From: Trichodesmium sp. MAG_R04
GTDB lineage: Bacteria; Cyanobacteriota; Cyanobacteriia; Cyanobacteriales; Microcoleaceae
Length of the DNA: 16,246 bases
NCBI GenBank assembly: GCA_023356515.1
Contig: JAKQYG010000034.1
Span: 1 to 16,246, forward strand
Direction: 5' to 3'
Under the pieces are notes generated by a model, which made no database searches, was not told the origin of the DNA, and saw nothing but the letters and a program-made list of their open reading frames with translations. The translations under genes and the position numbers were made by a program. This document shows, piece after piece, positions 6,009 through 13,541 of the stretch. Numbering within the stretch: the stretch's first letter is position 1; every line of letters starts with the position of its first letter.

Positions 6009-6560
6009 ATGGATTTTCAATCTCTCAATCAAATTTTAGTCTCTCTCAAAATTATGGAGCAATTGCCCCAACAAAAACAGTTTCAAAAGGTAATGGAATG
6101 TTGGGAGAAACTTTTAGGTGTTATGGCTATTAAAACTCAACCTCTATATATTAAACAGGAAATTTTGTATGTAGCAACCTCAAGTGCTACTTTGTCTCAA
6201 GAACTTAGTTTTCGAGTTCCCCAACTTCTGCAGAAACTTAATGACGTTTTGCCCAAACCTCTTGATAATATAAGGTTTTCTGCTGCCCAATGGCATACCT
6301 ATCATTTTAATAAATCAGGGCAAACTGAAAAAAACAATTGGTTAGAACACCCTAGCATAATTTCTAAGTCTGAAAAACCAACTCTCTTAAAATCCACTCA
6401 CAAAAATCGAAGTCCTCAGACCACATTTGAAAATTGGGCGAAAGCAGTTAAAACTCGTTCGGAGGTTTTACCTATATGTCCTCAATGCCATTGTCCTACG
6501 CCTCCTGGAGAAATTAAACGTTGGTCAGTTTGTGGGATTTGTTTTGCTAAACACTGCTAA
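6009..6560 (+). CDS. dciA: DciA-like (DUF721) helicase loader with C-terminal zinc finger
   Basis: A 183-residue protein. Residues 1-97 match the DUF721/DciA domain: a helical start, CWEKLLG at 31-37, the strand YIKQEILYVATSSATLSQELSF (47-68), and the helix PQLLQKLNDVLP. DciA is the ancestral loader/operator of the replicative helicase DnaB in bacteria lacking DnaC. After a polar linker the protein ends in a cysteine-rich module, CPQCHCPTPPGEIKRW then VCGICFAKHC (157-183). Six cysteines at 157, 160, 162, 175, 178 and 183 are suited to binding zinc. I recall this tail from cyanobacterial homologues, and it is absent from most other DciA proteins. It may contact DNA or the helicase, which is inference. 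The start at 6009 has only a weak CAGG before it. A tnpB relic faces its 3' end. Confidence 0.85.
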   Translation: MDFQSLNQILVSLKIMEQLPQQKQFQKVMECWEKLLGVMAIKTQPLYIKQEILYVATSSATLSQELSFRVPQLLQKLNDVLPKPLDNIRFSAAQWHTYHFNKSGQTEKNNWLEHPSIISKSEKPTLLKSTHKNRSPQTTFENWAKAVKTRSEVLPICPQCHCPTPPGEIKRWSVCGICFAKHC

Positions 6561-6651
6561 ACTAACTCACAATTTGAGCAATCTTGACTTGTGTTGTTTA
6601 GATTCAGATACATCAAGCCCGGCAATTCCAGGTAAAAGTTGGGAAAACCTT

Positions 6652-7098
6652 TCATAGCAATGTGACGGCAGAAGCATCAACATTGGCGTTATCTCCCAAT
6701 ACTTTGAGGAATATCCCCAAAGCGCCATTCCAATCTTTCGGCATTAAGTGACCGCAGTGCGGACATTTAGAATGCTTTGAGCATCCTAAGTGTTGATTAA
6801 CATGACCGCACTTTGTACCGGTTTTGGAAGTATATTCCTCAGTTACATCTATTATGGTTGCCCCTCGTTTTAAACCATGGAACTTAAGAGTTTGTTTGAA
6901 ATGATGGTGTGCCCAATGTCGCATTTGGCGAACTGTTTTTGAGTTTAATTTACGTTTCTTTTTTCCTGTTAGTTTGTCAATATGCTGCCCCAACCGAAAT
7001 ATTCTAGTAATATCCCGATTGCCTATATCAATAAACTTTTCTCCATCAAATCCCCCTAGAAAACTGCGAACACCTATAGCAATCCTGTTTTATTTGTG
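6652..7098 (-). pseudogene. tnpB: Decayed tnpB (IS200/IS605 OrfB) with internal deletion and frameshift
   Basis: The minus strand encodes pieces of TnpB, the RNA-guided nuclease of IS200/IS605 elements. From about 7083 it reads AIGVRSFLGGFDGEKFIDIG and DITRIFRLGQHIDKL, the RuvC-I neighbourhood. It then jumps to KLNSKTVRQMRHWAHHHFKQ, the zinc ribbon KCGHV...CPHCGH and KDWNGALGI, and stops at 6652. About 70 residues between DKL and KLNSK, including the region of the RuvC-II glutamate, are missing. The usual DxG of RuvC-I is reduced to IGVR. The first zinc cysteine is replaced (TSKTGTKC). Upstream an in-frame TAA (7090-7092) and a shift to a frame reading NKTG end the match, so most of the N-terminus is gone. 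An open stretch of 113 codons remains from ATG at 6993, but it cannot encode an active nuclease. The right end was not clearly recognised. Confidence 0.85.
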
Positions 7099-8038
7099 TC
7101 CAAAATCTTACCGCTTTTTGGCATAAAGGTTTGGAACAATACTCGATGGGCAAGAGTTTCAGAGTTTATTTCTGGTTTTTGAATTGTCACAACCTATTTG
7201 GAATTCCTATATCACGGTCAAGATGCCCGGACTGGGAAGATTTAATTTTTAAGATCTGTACTTCCCATAGTTGGAATTTGCTGTATCTCTTTTATTTCTC
7301 TGAAAATAAAGTAGTCAAGCAAAATTAATTGTATACTTCCTGCTGGTTTTAAGTAAGTAGGAAAAATTATTTTTTATCTACATTATACAAGTATATTGTT
7401 ACCCTATTCTCTACATCTTTAAAAAATATTCAATTAACCTTGCAGAGATACTTAAATAAAAAAATGGCGCGATAGCAGAAATGAACTTAGGGTTATCTCC
7501 CATACTCCTTTAAAATACTTATTATGAAACTTTAATTACTACTTTAAAAAGGTAACCTATAATAACGAAATAATTAGTAAGCACCTACACAAAATTATTT
7601 GATTTGTATAATAAATGTTTATACAGTAAGGATTTCAGGTTCTAAAATGGGTAATTTATTTTATTTATCTGCTTATAAATTAATCTGTCAGGGGAAATTT
7701 TTGATAGCTTTCCATGTTGTATTTTTGGGTTTATAGGCAGAAATATTACCCAGTAATTAATTTTTGGAAATATTTTATTTTACTTTTATTATGACTTATA
7801 TTTTACCTTGATTCCTATCAAGTTTTCCCATTATGTATTAATTAATACATTGTTACAAATGTTATTTTACAAAAATGTATATCTTTATAAAGAAATTATA
7901 AAAATAATATAAATTTCATCGAATTGATAGAAATATTCATAACCATAATGTAACAATGGATTTAACAGACTCAAAGTATGAGTTCCTTAAACTAAAAATA
8001 ATTAGAATCAATTTAATTAAATCATAGGAAAAGTTTTT
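7099..8038. other. 940-bp AT-rich spacer
   Basis: No supported gene was found. The reading frame at 7131-7328 has no recognisable family and atypical composition, and is taken as chance. The left part may contain worn tnpB or element sequence. From 7330 the sequence is extremely AT-rich, with a 14-bp palindrome GTATTAATTAATAC near 7834 and several TATAAT-like boxes (for example near 7603). Its right end must carry the promoter and leader of the gene at 8039, but no element stands out. Confidence 0.5.
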
Positions 8039-8278
8039 ATGAAATCTATTGTCGCTTGTCGTCATTGTCGATACTATTCACCGGAGGGAAGACGTGGTGG
8101 TGTTTGCCAAAAGTTAATGACAGTAGTTGAAAGTAACTGGAAATCCTGTTCATTGGCTCTGTCTCCTTTTGCACCCTCCTGGGAAAATCTGGATAGTGCG
8201 GTTATGTGGCATCAAAAAACCGATAAAGCATCAGAAGAAGTTTTAACCCCCCAACCTACTGCTAATAATATTCATTAA
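8039..8278 (+). CDS. Conserved cyanobacterial four-cysteine small protein
   Basis: A 79-residue protein of a small family that I recall widely in cyanobacteria without an assigned function. The conserved core is at the N-terminus: ACRHCRYYSPEGRRGGVCQK, then NWKSCSLALSPFAPSWE up to residue 49. Cysteines 7, 10, 23 and 37 could form a zinc or metal site, while the last 30 residues are polar and likely disordered. AGGA lies before the ATG. The gene stands alone: a 760-bp gene-free stretch lies upstream and a good intrinsic terminator at 8409-8434 downstream, so it is probably a monocistronic transcript with a long leader. The presence of the core motif makes the gene secure. The function is unknown. 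Confidence 0.82.
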   Translation: MKSIVACRHCRYYSPEGRRGGVCQKLMTVVESNWKSCSLALSPFAPSWENLDSAVMWHQKTDKASEEVLTPQPTANNIH

Positions 8279-8408
8279 ATAACTAATACAGTTAGAGCTG
8301 TTTCTTTTGAACAATCAATTTAAGTACAGGTGTGAATAAATTTAGTTTAAAAGCTGAGGAGAAATCTCAGATAAATGGCCCGAAGGTCATCAAAAAAACA
8401 GAAAAGAG

Positions 8409-8434
8409 AGCCGCTATAAAAGGGCGGCTTTTTT
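8409..8434 (+). terminator. Intrinsic terminator after the four-cysteine protein gene
   Basis: AGCCGC (8409-8414) pairs with GCGGCT (8424-8429) around a 9-nt loop and runs straight into TTTTTT (8429-8434). An A-rich tract precedes it, so it could also work weakly in the other direction, but menB's stop lies at 8610 and its own terminator is not obvious. Confidence 0.85.
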
Positions 8435-8609
8435 ATGTTTAATTGTGGGATTTATATTGATGAACTACATCTTTATAATTAAAACCTTGTAGGAAAGTTA
8501 TATACAAAGTCTCTACTATGGTTTACCGAAATGAAAACTGCTATAAATTATGATAAATAATACTATTCTTGGACTACTTAAGAATCCCCCCTTTTCCGGA
8601 CAGAAAATA

Positions 8610-9458
8610 TCAAGGTAGCCAAGGATATTTACGAAAATTTGGACGCCGTTTTTCTAAAAACGCATTTTTACCTTCAGCCCCTTCCTCTGTCATATAGTAA
8701 AGAAGAGTAGCATTACCCGCCAATTCTTGTAGGCCAGCTTGTCCATCACAATCAGCATTAAAGGCTGCTTTGAGACAACGAATGGCGATCGGGCTTTTTG
8801 CCAAAATTTCAAGTGCCCACTTAATACCTTCTGTTTCTAGCTCCTCTACTGGTACAACACAATTAACCAAGCCCATGTCCCAAGCTTGTTCAGCTGTGTA
8901 TTGCCGACAGAGAAACCAAATTTCTCGTGCTTTTTTCTGGCCAACAATTCTTGCTAAATAACTCGCCCCAAAGCCTCCATCAAAACTACCTACCCTAGGG
9001 CCAGTTTGGCCAAAAATTGCATTATCCGCGGCAATAGTTAGGTCACAAATAACATGCAAAACATGGCCTCCACCAATAGCATATCCAGCGACTAAAGCGA
9101 TGACAACTTTAGGCATGGAACGAATTAACCGTTGTAAGTCCAAAACATTTAACCGTGGCACTCCGGCCTCATCGACATAACCTGCTTTACCCCTTACACT
9201 TTGGTCGCCGCCAGCACAGAAAGCATATTTACCATCTTTATAAGGCCCAGCACCTGTAAACAAAACTACTCCAATATTCGGGTCTTCACGAGCGTCAACA
9301 AAAGCATCGTAAAGTTCAAATACAGTTTTAGGGCGAAAAGCATTACGTTTGTGGGGACGATTGATAGTTATTTTTGCAATTCCGTCCGTTTTGTGGTATA
9401 GAATATCGCTATAGTCTTTGACAACTTGCCATTCTATTTGTAAAGGCTGATTACTCAT
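8610..9458 (-). CDS. menB: 1,4-dihydroxy-2-naphthoyl-CoA synthase
   Basis: A crotonase-fold enzyme that closes the ring of o-succinylbenzoyl-CoA (Dieckmann-type condensation) in phylloquinone synthesis. The product goes to photosystem I as the A1 electron carrier. The 282-residue length is normal. Motifs seen are NRPHKRNAFRP (33-43), CAGGDQ (81-86, oxyanion hole/CoA site), GYAIGGGH (125-132), QTGPRVGSFDGG (151-162), the ALNADCDGQ-like AAFNADCDGQAGLQELAGNA (231-250), and a C-terminal YPWLP. Gly153 in the QTG motif is the position that binds bicarbonate in the E. coli enzyme, so this should be the bicarbonate-dependent type. It is divergent from tadA, with 42 bp between the two start codons. 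menD lies at the other end of the left half. Confidence 0.97.
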   Translation of the reverse strand: MSNQPLQIEWQVVKDYSDILYHKTDGIAKITINRPHKRNAFRPKTVFELYDAFVDAREDPNIGVVLFTGAGPYKDGKYAFCAGGDQSVRGKAGYVDEAGVPRLNVLDLQRLIRSMPKVVIALVAGYAIGGGHVLHVICDLTIAADNAIFGQTGPRVGSFDGGFGASYLARIVGQKKAREIWFLCRQYTAEQAWDMGLVNCVVPVEELETEGIKWALEILAKSPIAIRCLKAAFNADCDGQAGLQELAGNATLLYYMTEEGAEGKNAFLEKRRPNFRKYPWLP

Positions 9459-9500
9459 AATCTCTGATCTTTAAATACTGTTGCTGAACTAATATACAGA
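9459..9500. promoter_or_regulatory. 42-bp divergent promoter region, menB / tadA
   Basis: Only 42 bp separate the menB and tadA start codons, so the promoters or 5' leaders of the two genes must overlap each other or lie partly within the coding sequences. No strong Shine-Dalgarno is seen before tadA, which suggests leaderless or weakly initiated translation. This follows from spacing, not from a recognised promoter motif. Confidence 0.5.
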
Positions 9501-9971
9501 ATGATTGACCATCCAAGTTATCTAGTCCATAAAAAATGGATGAATCGGGTATTAGAACTGGCCAAAATTGCTGGTGATGCTGGAGAGGTCCCAGTAGGTG
9601 CCGTGATAATTAACTCAGATGGTGAGTTAATTGCAGAAGCTCAAAACCGACGGGAGCGAGATTTTGACCCTACTGGTCATGCAGAAATATTGGCTTTGCG
9701 ACAAGCGGGAATAATTTTGCAGAATTGGCACTTAAATCAATGTACTCTTTACGTTAATCTCGAACCTTGTCCAATGTGTAGTGGGGCAATATTGCAGGCA
9801 AGAATAGGTTTATTGGTCTATGGAGCGGATGATCCGAAAACTGGCACAATTCGCACTGTGGCTAATTTTCCAGATAGTGTTTTTTCTAATCATCGTTTGT
9901 CTGTATTGGGGGGAATAATGGAAGGTGCTTGTCGTCAACAATTGCAGTCTTGGTTTGCTAAGGTTAGATAA
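9501..9971 (+). CDS. tadA: tRNA-specific adenosine deaminase
   Basis: It converts adenosine 34 of tRNA-Arg(ACG) to inosine so one tRNA reads CGU, CGC and CGA. It is normally essential. The 156-residue protein has the zinc deaminase signature: His60-Ala-Glu62 (zinc ligand and proton-shuttling glutamate, in GHAEILALRQA) and Pro89-Cys90-Pro-Met-Cys93 (two further ligands). It also has the typical GEVPVGAVI at 28-36 and the LGGIMEGACRQQLQSWF C-terminal helix. The start at 9501 gives a leader of 13 residues before MNRVLELAKIAG. The second Met14 is a possible alternative start. Nothing is missing. Confidence 0.96.
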   Translation: MIDHPSYLVHKKWMNRVLELAKIAGDAGEVPVGAVIINSDGELIAEAQNRRERDFDPTGHAEILALRQAGIILQNWHLNQCTLYVNLEPCPMCSGAILQARIGLLVYGADDPKTGTIRTVANFPDSVFSNHRLSVLGGIMEGACRQQLQSWFAKVR

Positions 9972-10388
9972 TAAGCACCTAAACACAGCTAAAAAGTTAG
10001 TATTTTAGGCACTCCCACGGGAAAAAAATCAAGGGAAAAATATATCTGACTCCTCCATTTCCCCTTCACGGTCTGGGTTAGGGGTGGGTACATTCCCTGT
10101 TCTTATGTAGGGAGGTTGCATGGAAGATCCCTATCTGCTCCTCTCCTGGGAGTAGTAGGGGGTCCCCTGCTTCTTAAAAAGATTTTTTCAGCAGATCCTA
10201 CAGAGATAGCGATCGCATGCAATGATCTTTCATCAAGTCTTTCTCTTATTCCCATATCTGATCTCTAAATAATCGGGATTAATTCAGGAATTGATATAAT
10301 CTTTCATGGAGGTAAGGTATTTTGGTTCCTAATACTCCGAAAAAAAATTTTAGAAATCAAGATATATGTTACCTCAGGTATTTTGTCT
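9972..10388. other. Spacer between tadA and the 10389 gene
   Basis: No gene is visible in these 417 bp. CCTAAA (about 9979) with TTTAGG (about 10004) may form a weak hairpin after tadA. A GC-richer stretch at 10060-10170 has the palindrome GGGGTCCCC. An IS-end-like motif (GATTTTTTCAGCAGATCCTA) occupies 10181-10200, and a HIP1 octamer starts at 10209. The composition suggests remnants of mobile sequence followed by the promoter of the next gene. Confidence 0.5.
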
Positions 10389-10802
10389 ATGAAGTCAGTA
10401 TCAAAAGATTTAATTCCTAATTTCCAGCCTAGTCAAATTGTTTGTTTGGAATATGGATATACTTGTTTATATGCGGCAGTAATTCAGATCTTGGCAACAC
10501 GAAAAATGTGTTGGGTTCGCCCTTTATTGTTGAAAGTATTTGCTTCAGAAAGTAAGTATGAAAATTATCAAAATAATTCCGAAAAATTTACTATTTGGGA
10601 TTTGCGAGAGGGTGCAGATTTAGTATGGCCAATTTATCTATTTAGAGAAGCTATTGATACAGAATTTATTCCTCTTTTAACTGAATTAGAGTTTTTAGAT
10701 AGTCAAGAGAAAGACCAGCAGGTTTCACATCAAAAATTACAACATTTTATTAGAAAGGTTTGGCAAGCTTATCCTGATGTTTTTCCTGTAGTTGAAAGTT
10801 AA
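10389..10802 (+). CDS. Conserved cyanobacterial hypothetical protein
   Basis: A 137-residue soluble protein starting at the ATG at 10389. An in-frame TTG two codons earlier is less likely. The core reads CLEYGYTCLYAAVIQILATRKMCWVRPLLL and later DLREGADLVWPIYLFREAIDTEFIPLL, an alternation of strands and conserved WVRPL and WPIYLFR motifs. I recall this pattern from uncharacterised cyanobacterial proteins. The last 40 residues are helical and charged. No signal peptide, membrane span or catalytic motif is visible, and no function is proposed. It is convergent with the hydrolase gene at 10862, with a small hairpin terminator between them. Confidence 0.75.
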   Translation: MKSVSKDLIPNFQPSQIVCLEYGYTCLYAAVIQILATRKMCWVRPLLLKVFASESKYENYQNNSEKFTIWDLREGADLVWPIYLFREAIDTEFIPLLTELEFLDSQEKDQQVSHQKLQHFIRKVWQAYPDVFPVVES

Positions 10803-10807
10803 TATAT

Positions 10808-10848
10808 GAAAGGAAATTAAAATTTATTGATATGATTTCTTTCTTTTT
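10808..10848. terminator. Weak terminator between convergent genes
   Basis: GAAAGGAAAT (10808-10817) pairs with ATTTCTTTC (10835-10843) with one bulged base, followed by TTTTT (10844-10848). It lies in the 59-bp gap between the stops of the 10389 and 10862 genes and would act on the rightward transcript. The stem is A-T rich, so efficiency is doubtful. Confidence 0.5.
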
Positions 10849-10861
10849 GGTGTTGCTCTCT

Positions 10862-11941
10862 TTATTCGGTTAAATTAACAAGGTCTTCACGTTCTATATA
10901 GTCCAATGCACTTTTTAAATTATTAAGCTGGTTGCGTTGTCGTAGCCATTCCAAAATTTCCTGGCATTCATATCCTTGTTGAAAGCGATCGCGATCGTAC
11001 TTTGGAATTTCAAAATAGTCTGCTAAATCTAACCAGCTTTTGCCCAGACGACGACAAAACTGAATTTTAGCTTTTCCTGAAAAACTTGTTGTTTGGATAC
11101 TTTTCTTTGTCGGTTCCCCTCCAGAGAAGGTAAATATTTTGTGACAAACTTTTTTAACCGAAAGATAAACCAAGTCATTTTTTCTAGGTTTAGCAATAGA
11201 ACTGTGGTTTGCTGGAATAGCAACAGGTTTGACATCCTTAATTCCTGGGTTAGCGCTATCCTCATCCACAACCAAAACCTGACTCATAGGCTGAGTTTCA
11301 TAGAATACCTGAGTTTTAATTCGCAATTTCTCAACATTTTGTCGATACCATTCATTCAGTTGCCGTAACTGAGGCGAATGCGCTCTTAATTCTTCAACAT
11401 TCACCGTAGCTTTTGTCAAAACATTAATATTATCAATTAAACTAGCCAAATGAGAACCTTGATGGGGAGTAGACAAAAATACAATCCCTTGAGTCTGTTC
11501 GATAATAGCTTTTTGATCATCAAAATTTTGAGCAGTACGAATTAAATCTTTAACCACTAAACCACCCATACTATGAGTCACAAATATCAGGGGGCGTTGG
11601 GGTCGGATGGTGGCGGCAGCTATATCGCCTATATCATGAACCTCCAGATATTCCAGTAAATTACTTGCCAAGTCAAAACGTGGCATTCCCTGACCAACAT
11701 ACCCAAAGCGAGGAGCATCATATCCAAAACTCCAGACATTAACATCTATTCCACTTGCCTGTAATTCTTCCCCTAACCAAAACGGCCAAAAGTCAACATT
11801 TTGAGGATCTTTTTTACTTTCAGGATGCCATGTACCCCAGGGATGACCAGCCAAACCATGGACAAAAACAATATCACCTCTAGGATGAGAATTTTTACAG
11901 TTAAATACCGGTGATAAACCGAGCATATTTTGTTCTGTCAT
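10862..11941 (-). CDS. Serine alpha/beta-hydrolase with C-terminal effector-associated-like domain
   Basis: A 359-residue two-part protein. Residues about 20-270 form an alpha/beta-hydrolase of the PGAP1/lipase-like group. They have DIVFVHGLAGHPWGTW (23-38, oxyanion strand-loop), THSMGGLVVKDL with nucleophile Ser124 (GxSxG-type, Thr in the first place), STPHQGSHLA (157-166), VVDEDSANPG with likely acid Asp226 or Asp228, and NHSSIAKP with likely base His246. Residues about 290-355 (FCRRLGKSWLDLADYFEIP, then RFQQGYECQEILEWLRQR and LKSALDYIEREDLV) form a helical bundle. It resembles the effector-associated or Death-fold-like domains of bacterial STAND and conflict systems, which recruit effectors by homotypic contact. 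There is no signal peptide, so it should act in the cytosol. Substrate is unknown (lipid or peptide ester). The domain name at the C-terminus is from recall of the pattern. Confidence 0.8.
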   Translation of the reverse strand: MTEQNMLGLSPVFNCKNSHPRGDIVFVHGLAGHPWGTWHPESKKDPQNVDFWPFWLGEELQASGIDVNVWSFGYDAPRFGYVGQGMPRFDLASNLLEYLEVHDIGDIAAATIRPQRPLIFVTHSMGGLVVKDLIRTAQNFDDQKAIIEQTQGIVFLSTPHQGSHLASLIDNINVLTKATVNVEELRAHSPQLRQLNEWYRQNVEKLRIKTQVFYETQPMSQVLVVDEDSANPGIKDVKPVAIPANHSSIAKPRKNDLVYLSVKKVCHKIFTFSGGEPTKKSIQTTSFSGKAKIQFCRRLGKSWLDLADYFEIPKYDRDRFQQGYECQEILEWLRQRNQLNNLKSALDYIEREDLVNLTE

Positions 11942-11969
11942 CTTATTTTCAGTTTAAAAATAGATTTTA

Positions 11970-12075
11970 CAGGACTTATGCAAACGCATTAATGGAATTG
12001 CAACAAAATATCACTAGAACATAGGCTAAAATACAGACGGATAAAAACTTTTATCTTGAAAAAGTATAAATCCTG
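11970..12075. mobile_element. Possible 106-bp MITE, family B relative
   Basis: It starts CAGGACTTATGC and ends GTATAAATCCTG. The ends are inverted and match at 10 of 12 positions, and the start agrees with the element at 348-431. No target duplication is visible (TTTTA on one side, AATCA on the other) and the interior is not clearly shared, so it may be an old copy. It separates the hydrolase gene from the glucokinase-like gene. Confidence 0.45.
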
Positions 12076-12125
12076 AATCAGCACAGATTCTTACAATTTT
12101 TAGGGCATCGACGTAATTTCCTTGT

Positions 12126-13441
12126 CTAATTGTCTGACTTCCGACGATGCATACGCTTATAAGCAAATTTACCGTCGGTCACAAATCCAGCATCCACAGC
12201 ATGACGAGCCGCTCCCCACAACACACTGCCTTCATATTTATACTCATAAACGGAAATATCTTCGTTGTATTGTCTAAAATTATTCTCTTTGTCTAGAAAA
12301 GCATCTTTAAAAATATCATATTTCTCTATAGGAATGGGTAGTCCACCTATATAAATTCCCCCTTTCGCTTCATAATTCAGTGCTAAATCCCCAGCTCTTG
12401 CTCCCATAATACTAATAAACATATCTAAAGCTGCATTCGCTACAGGATCTGAATGGTTAATTGCCCAATCAATAATAGGGAAGCGATTTGTGTTGTTTCG
12501 TGTTAAAAGTTCTCTTAATTCTCCTGATTCTTCTCCATAGAGATTTTTACTTTTTATAAACTCATAAATTCTAACTAAGCCTGGTTCTGATAGCACATAT
12601 TCATAACTAATAACTTGTTGTCCTTCTTTTAATCTTTCTTCTAATAAATAATGCCAAAGTTCTGCCTCTGATTTGTTTCTTGGGGCAAATAGTGCGTGAC
12701 CTCCTTCGCTACTGTTATGTGACAAAACTTTTTTCGTATTATCCCAATACCAATGTGCTTGGCCTAAGCCACCAGCTACTAGCATAATAGCTCGATCATC
12801 TTTAGGATCTGGTTCTTTCTTTCCTTGATAAATAACTTTCCATTCAGGTTCGTATTCTGGGAGAAAAATATCTTTGCCAATGGCTACCATATCATTAAGA
12901 AATGATACTCGTAGATCAGGATAGGGTAATTTATTTTTAAAGTCTAATTCATCAAAGGTAATCTTTAAATCTAAAGTATCACGAGAGATTGTTGCTTTTC
13001 GATTGTCTTTACTCCCCTCAATAGGACCGGCAATACCGAAACAAGCTCCCAAAATATATTTTTCAATTCCTTCTCCATATTTATCTTCTTGACCATAATA
13101 TACTTGTTCCAAAAAATCTTCAATCATCCCTTGTGTATTTAATCTTTTTTCTCCATTTTCTCCTTCTATTTCATATCTTTTAGTAGGAAACATCTCACTT
13201 TCAGCTATCAAGTCTTTGATAATAGTTTTCTTGCCATTGTATAGCAATGAGCACTCACATCCTTACATATTACTATTGTATTAAATGTAACACAAATTTA
13301 TGCTTCTATTAGCGATACTTTCACATATATTACATTAGTAGCAATTTGTACCATGTAAATATACCAGCGCACGTTGCTATATTCGTGAGAAAAAAGGGCA
13401 AGTTTGCTTTCTCCTCCTATTTCTCCTGCTAAAATTGTCAT
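12126..13441 (-). pseudogene. Glucokinase-like (Glk, ASKHA fold) gene split by a MITE
   Basis: The gene begins at ATG 13441 with MTILAGEIGGESKLALF, the phosphate-1 loop region of the family. After 20 codons it enters the MITE at 13381 and meets TAA inside it. The rest, 370 open codons from 13238 to 12126, carries FGIAGPI, LNDMVAIGKDI (catalytic Asp), AGGLGQAHW, SSEGGHALFAPRN (glucose-site Glu and His) and GGIYIGGLP. Removing 140 bp (MITE plus one TA) gives one frame of about 391 codons, longer than the usual 320-350. The family enzyme phosphorylates glucose with ATP. Two ATP-loop motifs deviate: DxGGT is ExGGE and GTGLG is GGLG. The ancestral protein may therefore already have been unusual or inactive. 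A TTG in the MITE (13247) could start a 373-residue protein lacking the first loop. Confidence 0.8.
13242..13379 (-). mobile_element. 138-bp MITE, family A, copy 2, inside the glucokinase-like gene
   Basis: It has the same ends as the copy at 4526-4665 (TAGCAACGTGCGCT and TAGCAATGAGCACT, read inwards) in the opposite orientation. TA is duplicated at 13240-13241 and 13380-13381. It lies in codon 21 of the glucokinase-like gene. Read on the minus strand it carries an in-frame stop and would add 26 foreign residues to a peptide of about 46 residues. Confidence 0.85.
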
Positions 13442-13541
13442 AAAATAACCTCGATGTTAAATGGTACTAATTACAATCTATAAAGATTTTTAAGACAAAA
13501 TTGATGGTTGCTTAGTATTGCTTTGAATAAAACAAAATTTT

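Noticed and set aside
6427..6657. Plus-strand open frame of 76 codons overlapping the dciA end
   Set aside because: It is a shifted frame of the dciA zinc tail running into the spacer, with no coding evidence of its own.
7131..7328. Plus-strand open frame of 65 codons
   Set aside because: No family resemblance and no ribosome site. It lies in decayed sequence next to the tnpB relic.
8770..9401. Two plus-strand open frames within menB
   Set aside because: They are antisense shadows of a clear menB gene.
11093..11368. Open frame antisense to the hydrolase gene, and a second same-strand frame at 11029-11271
   Set aside because: Both lie within the well-supported hydrolase coding sequence and look like shadows.
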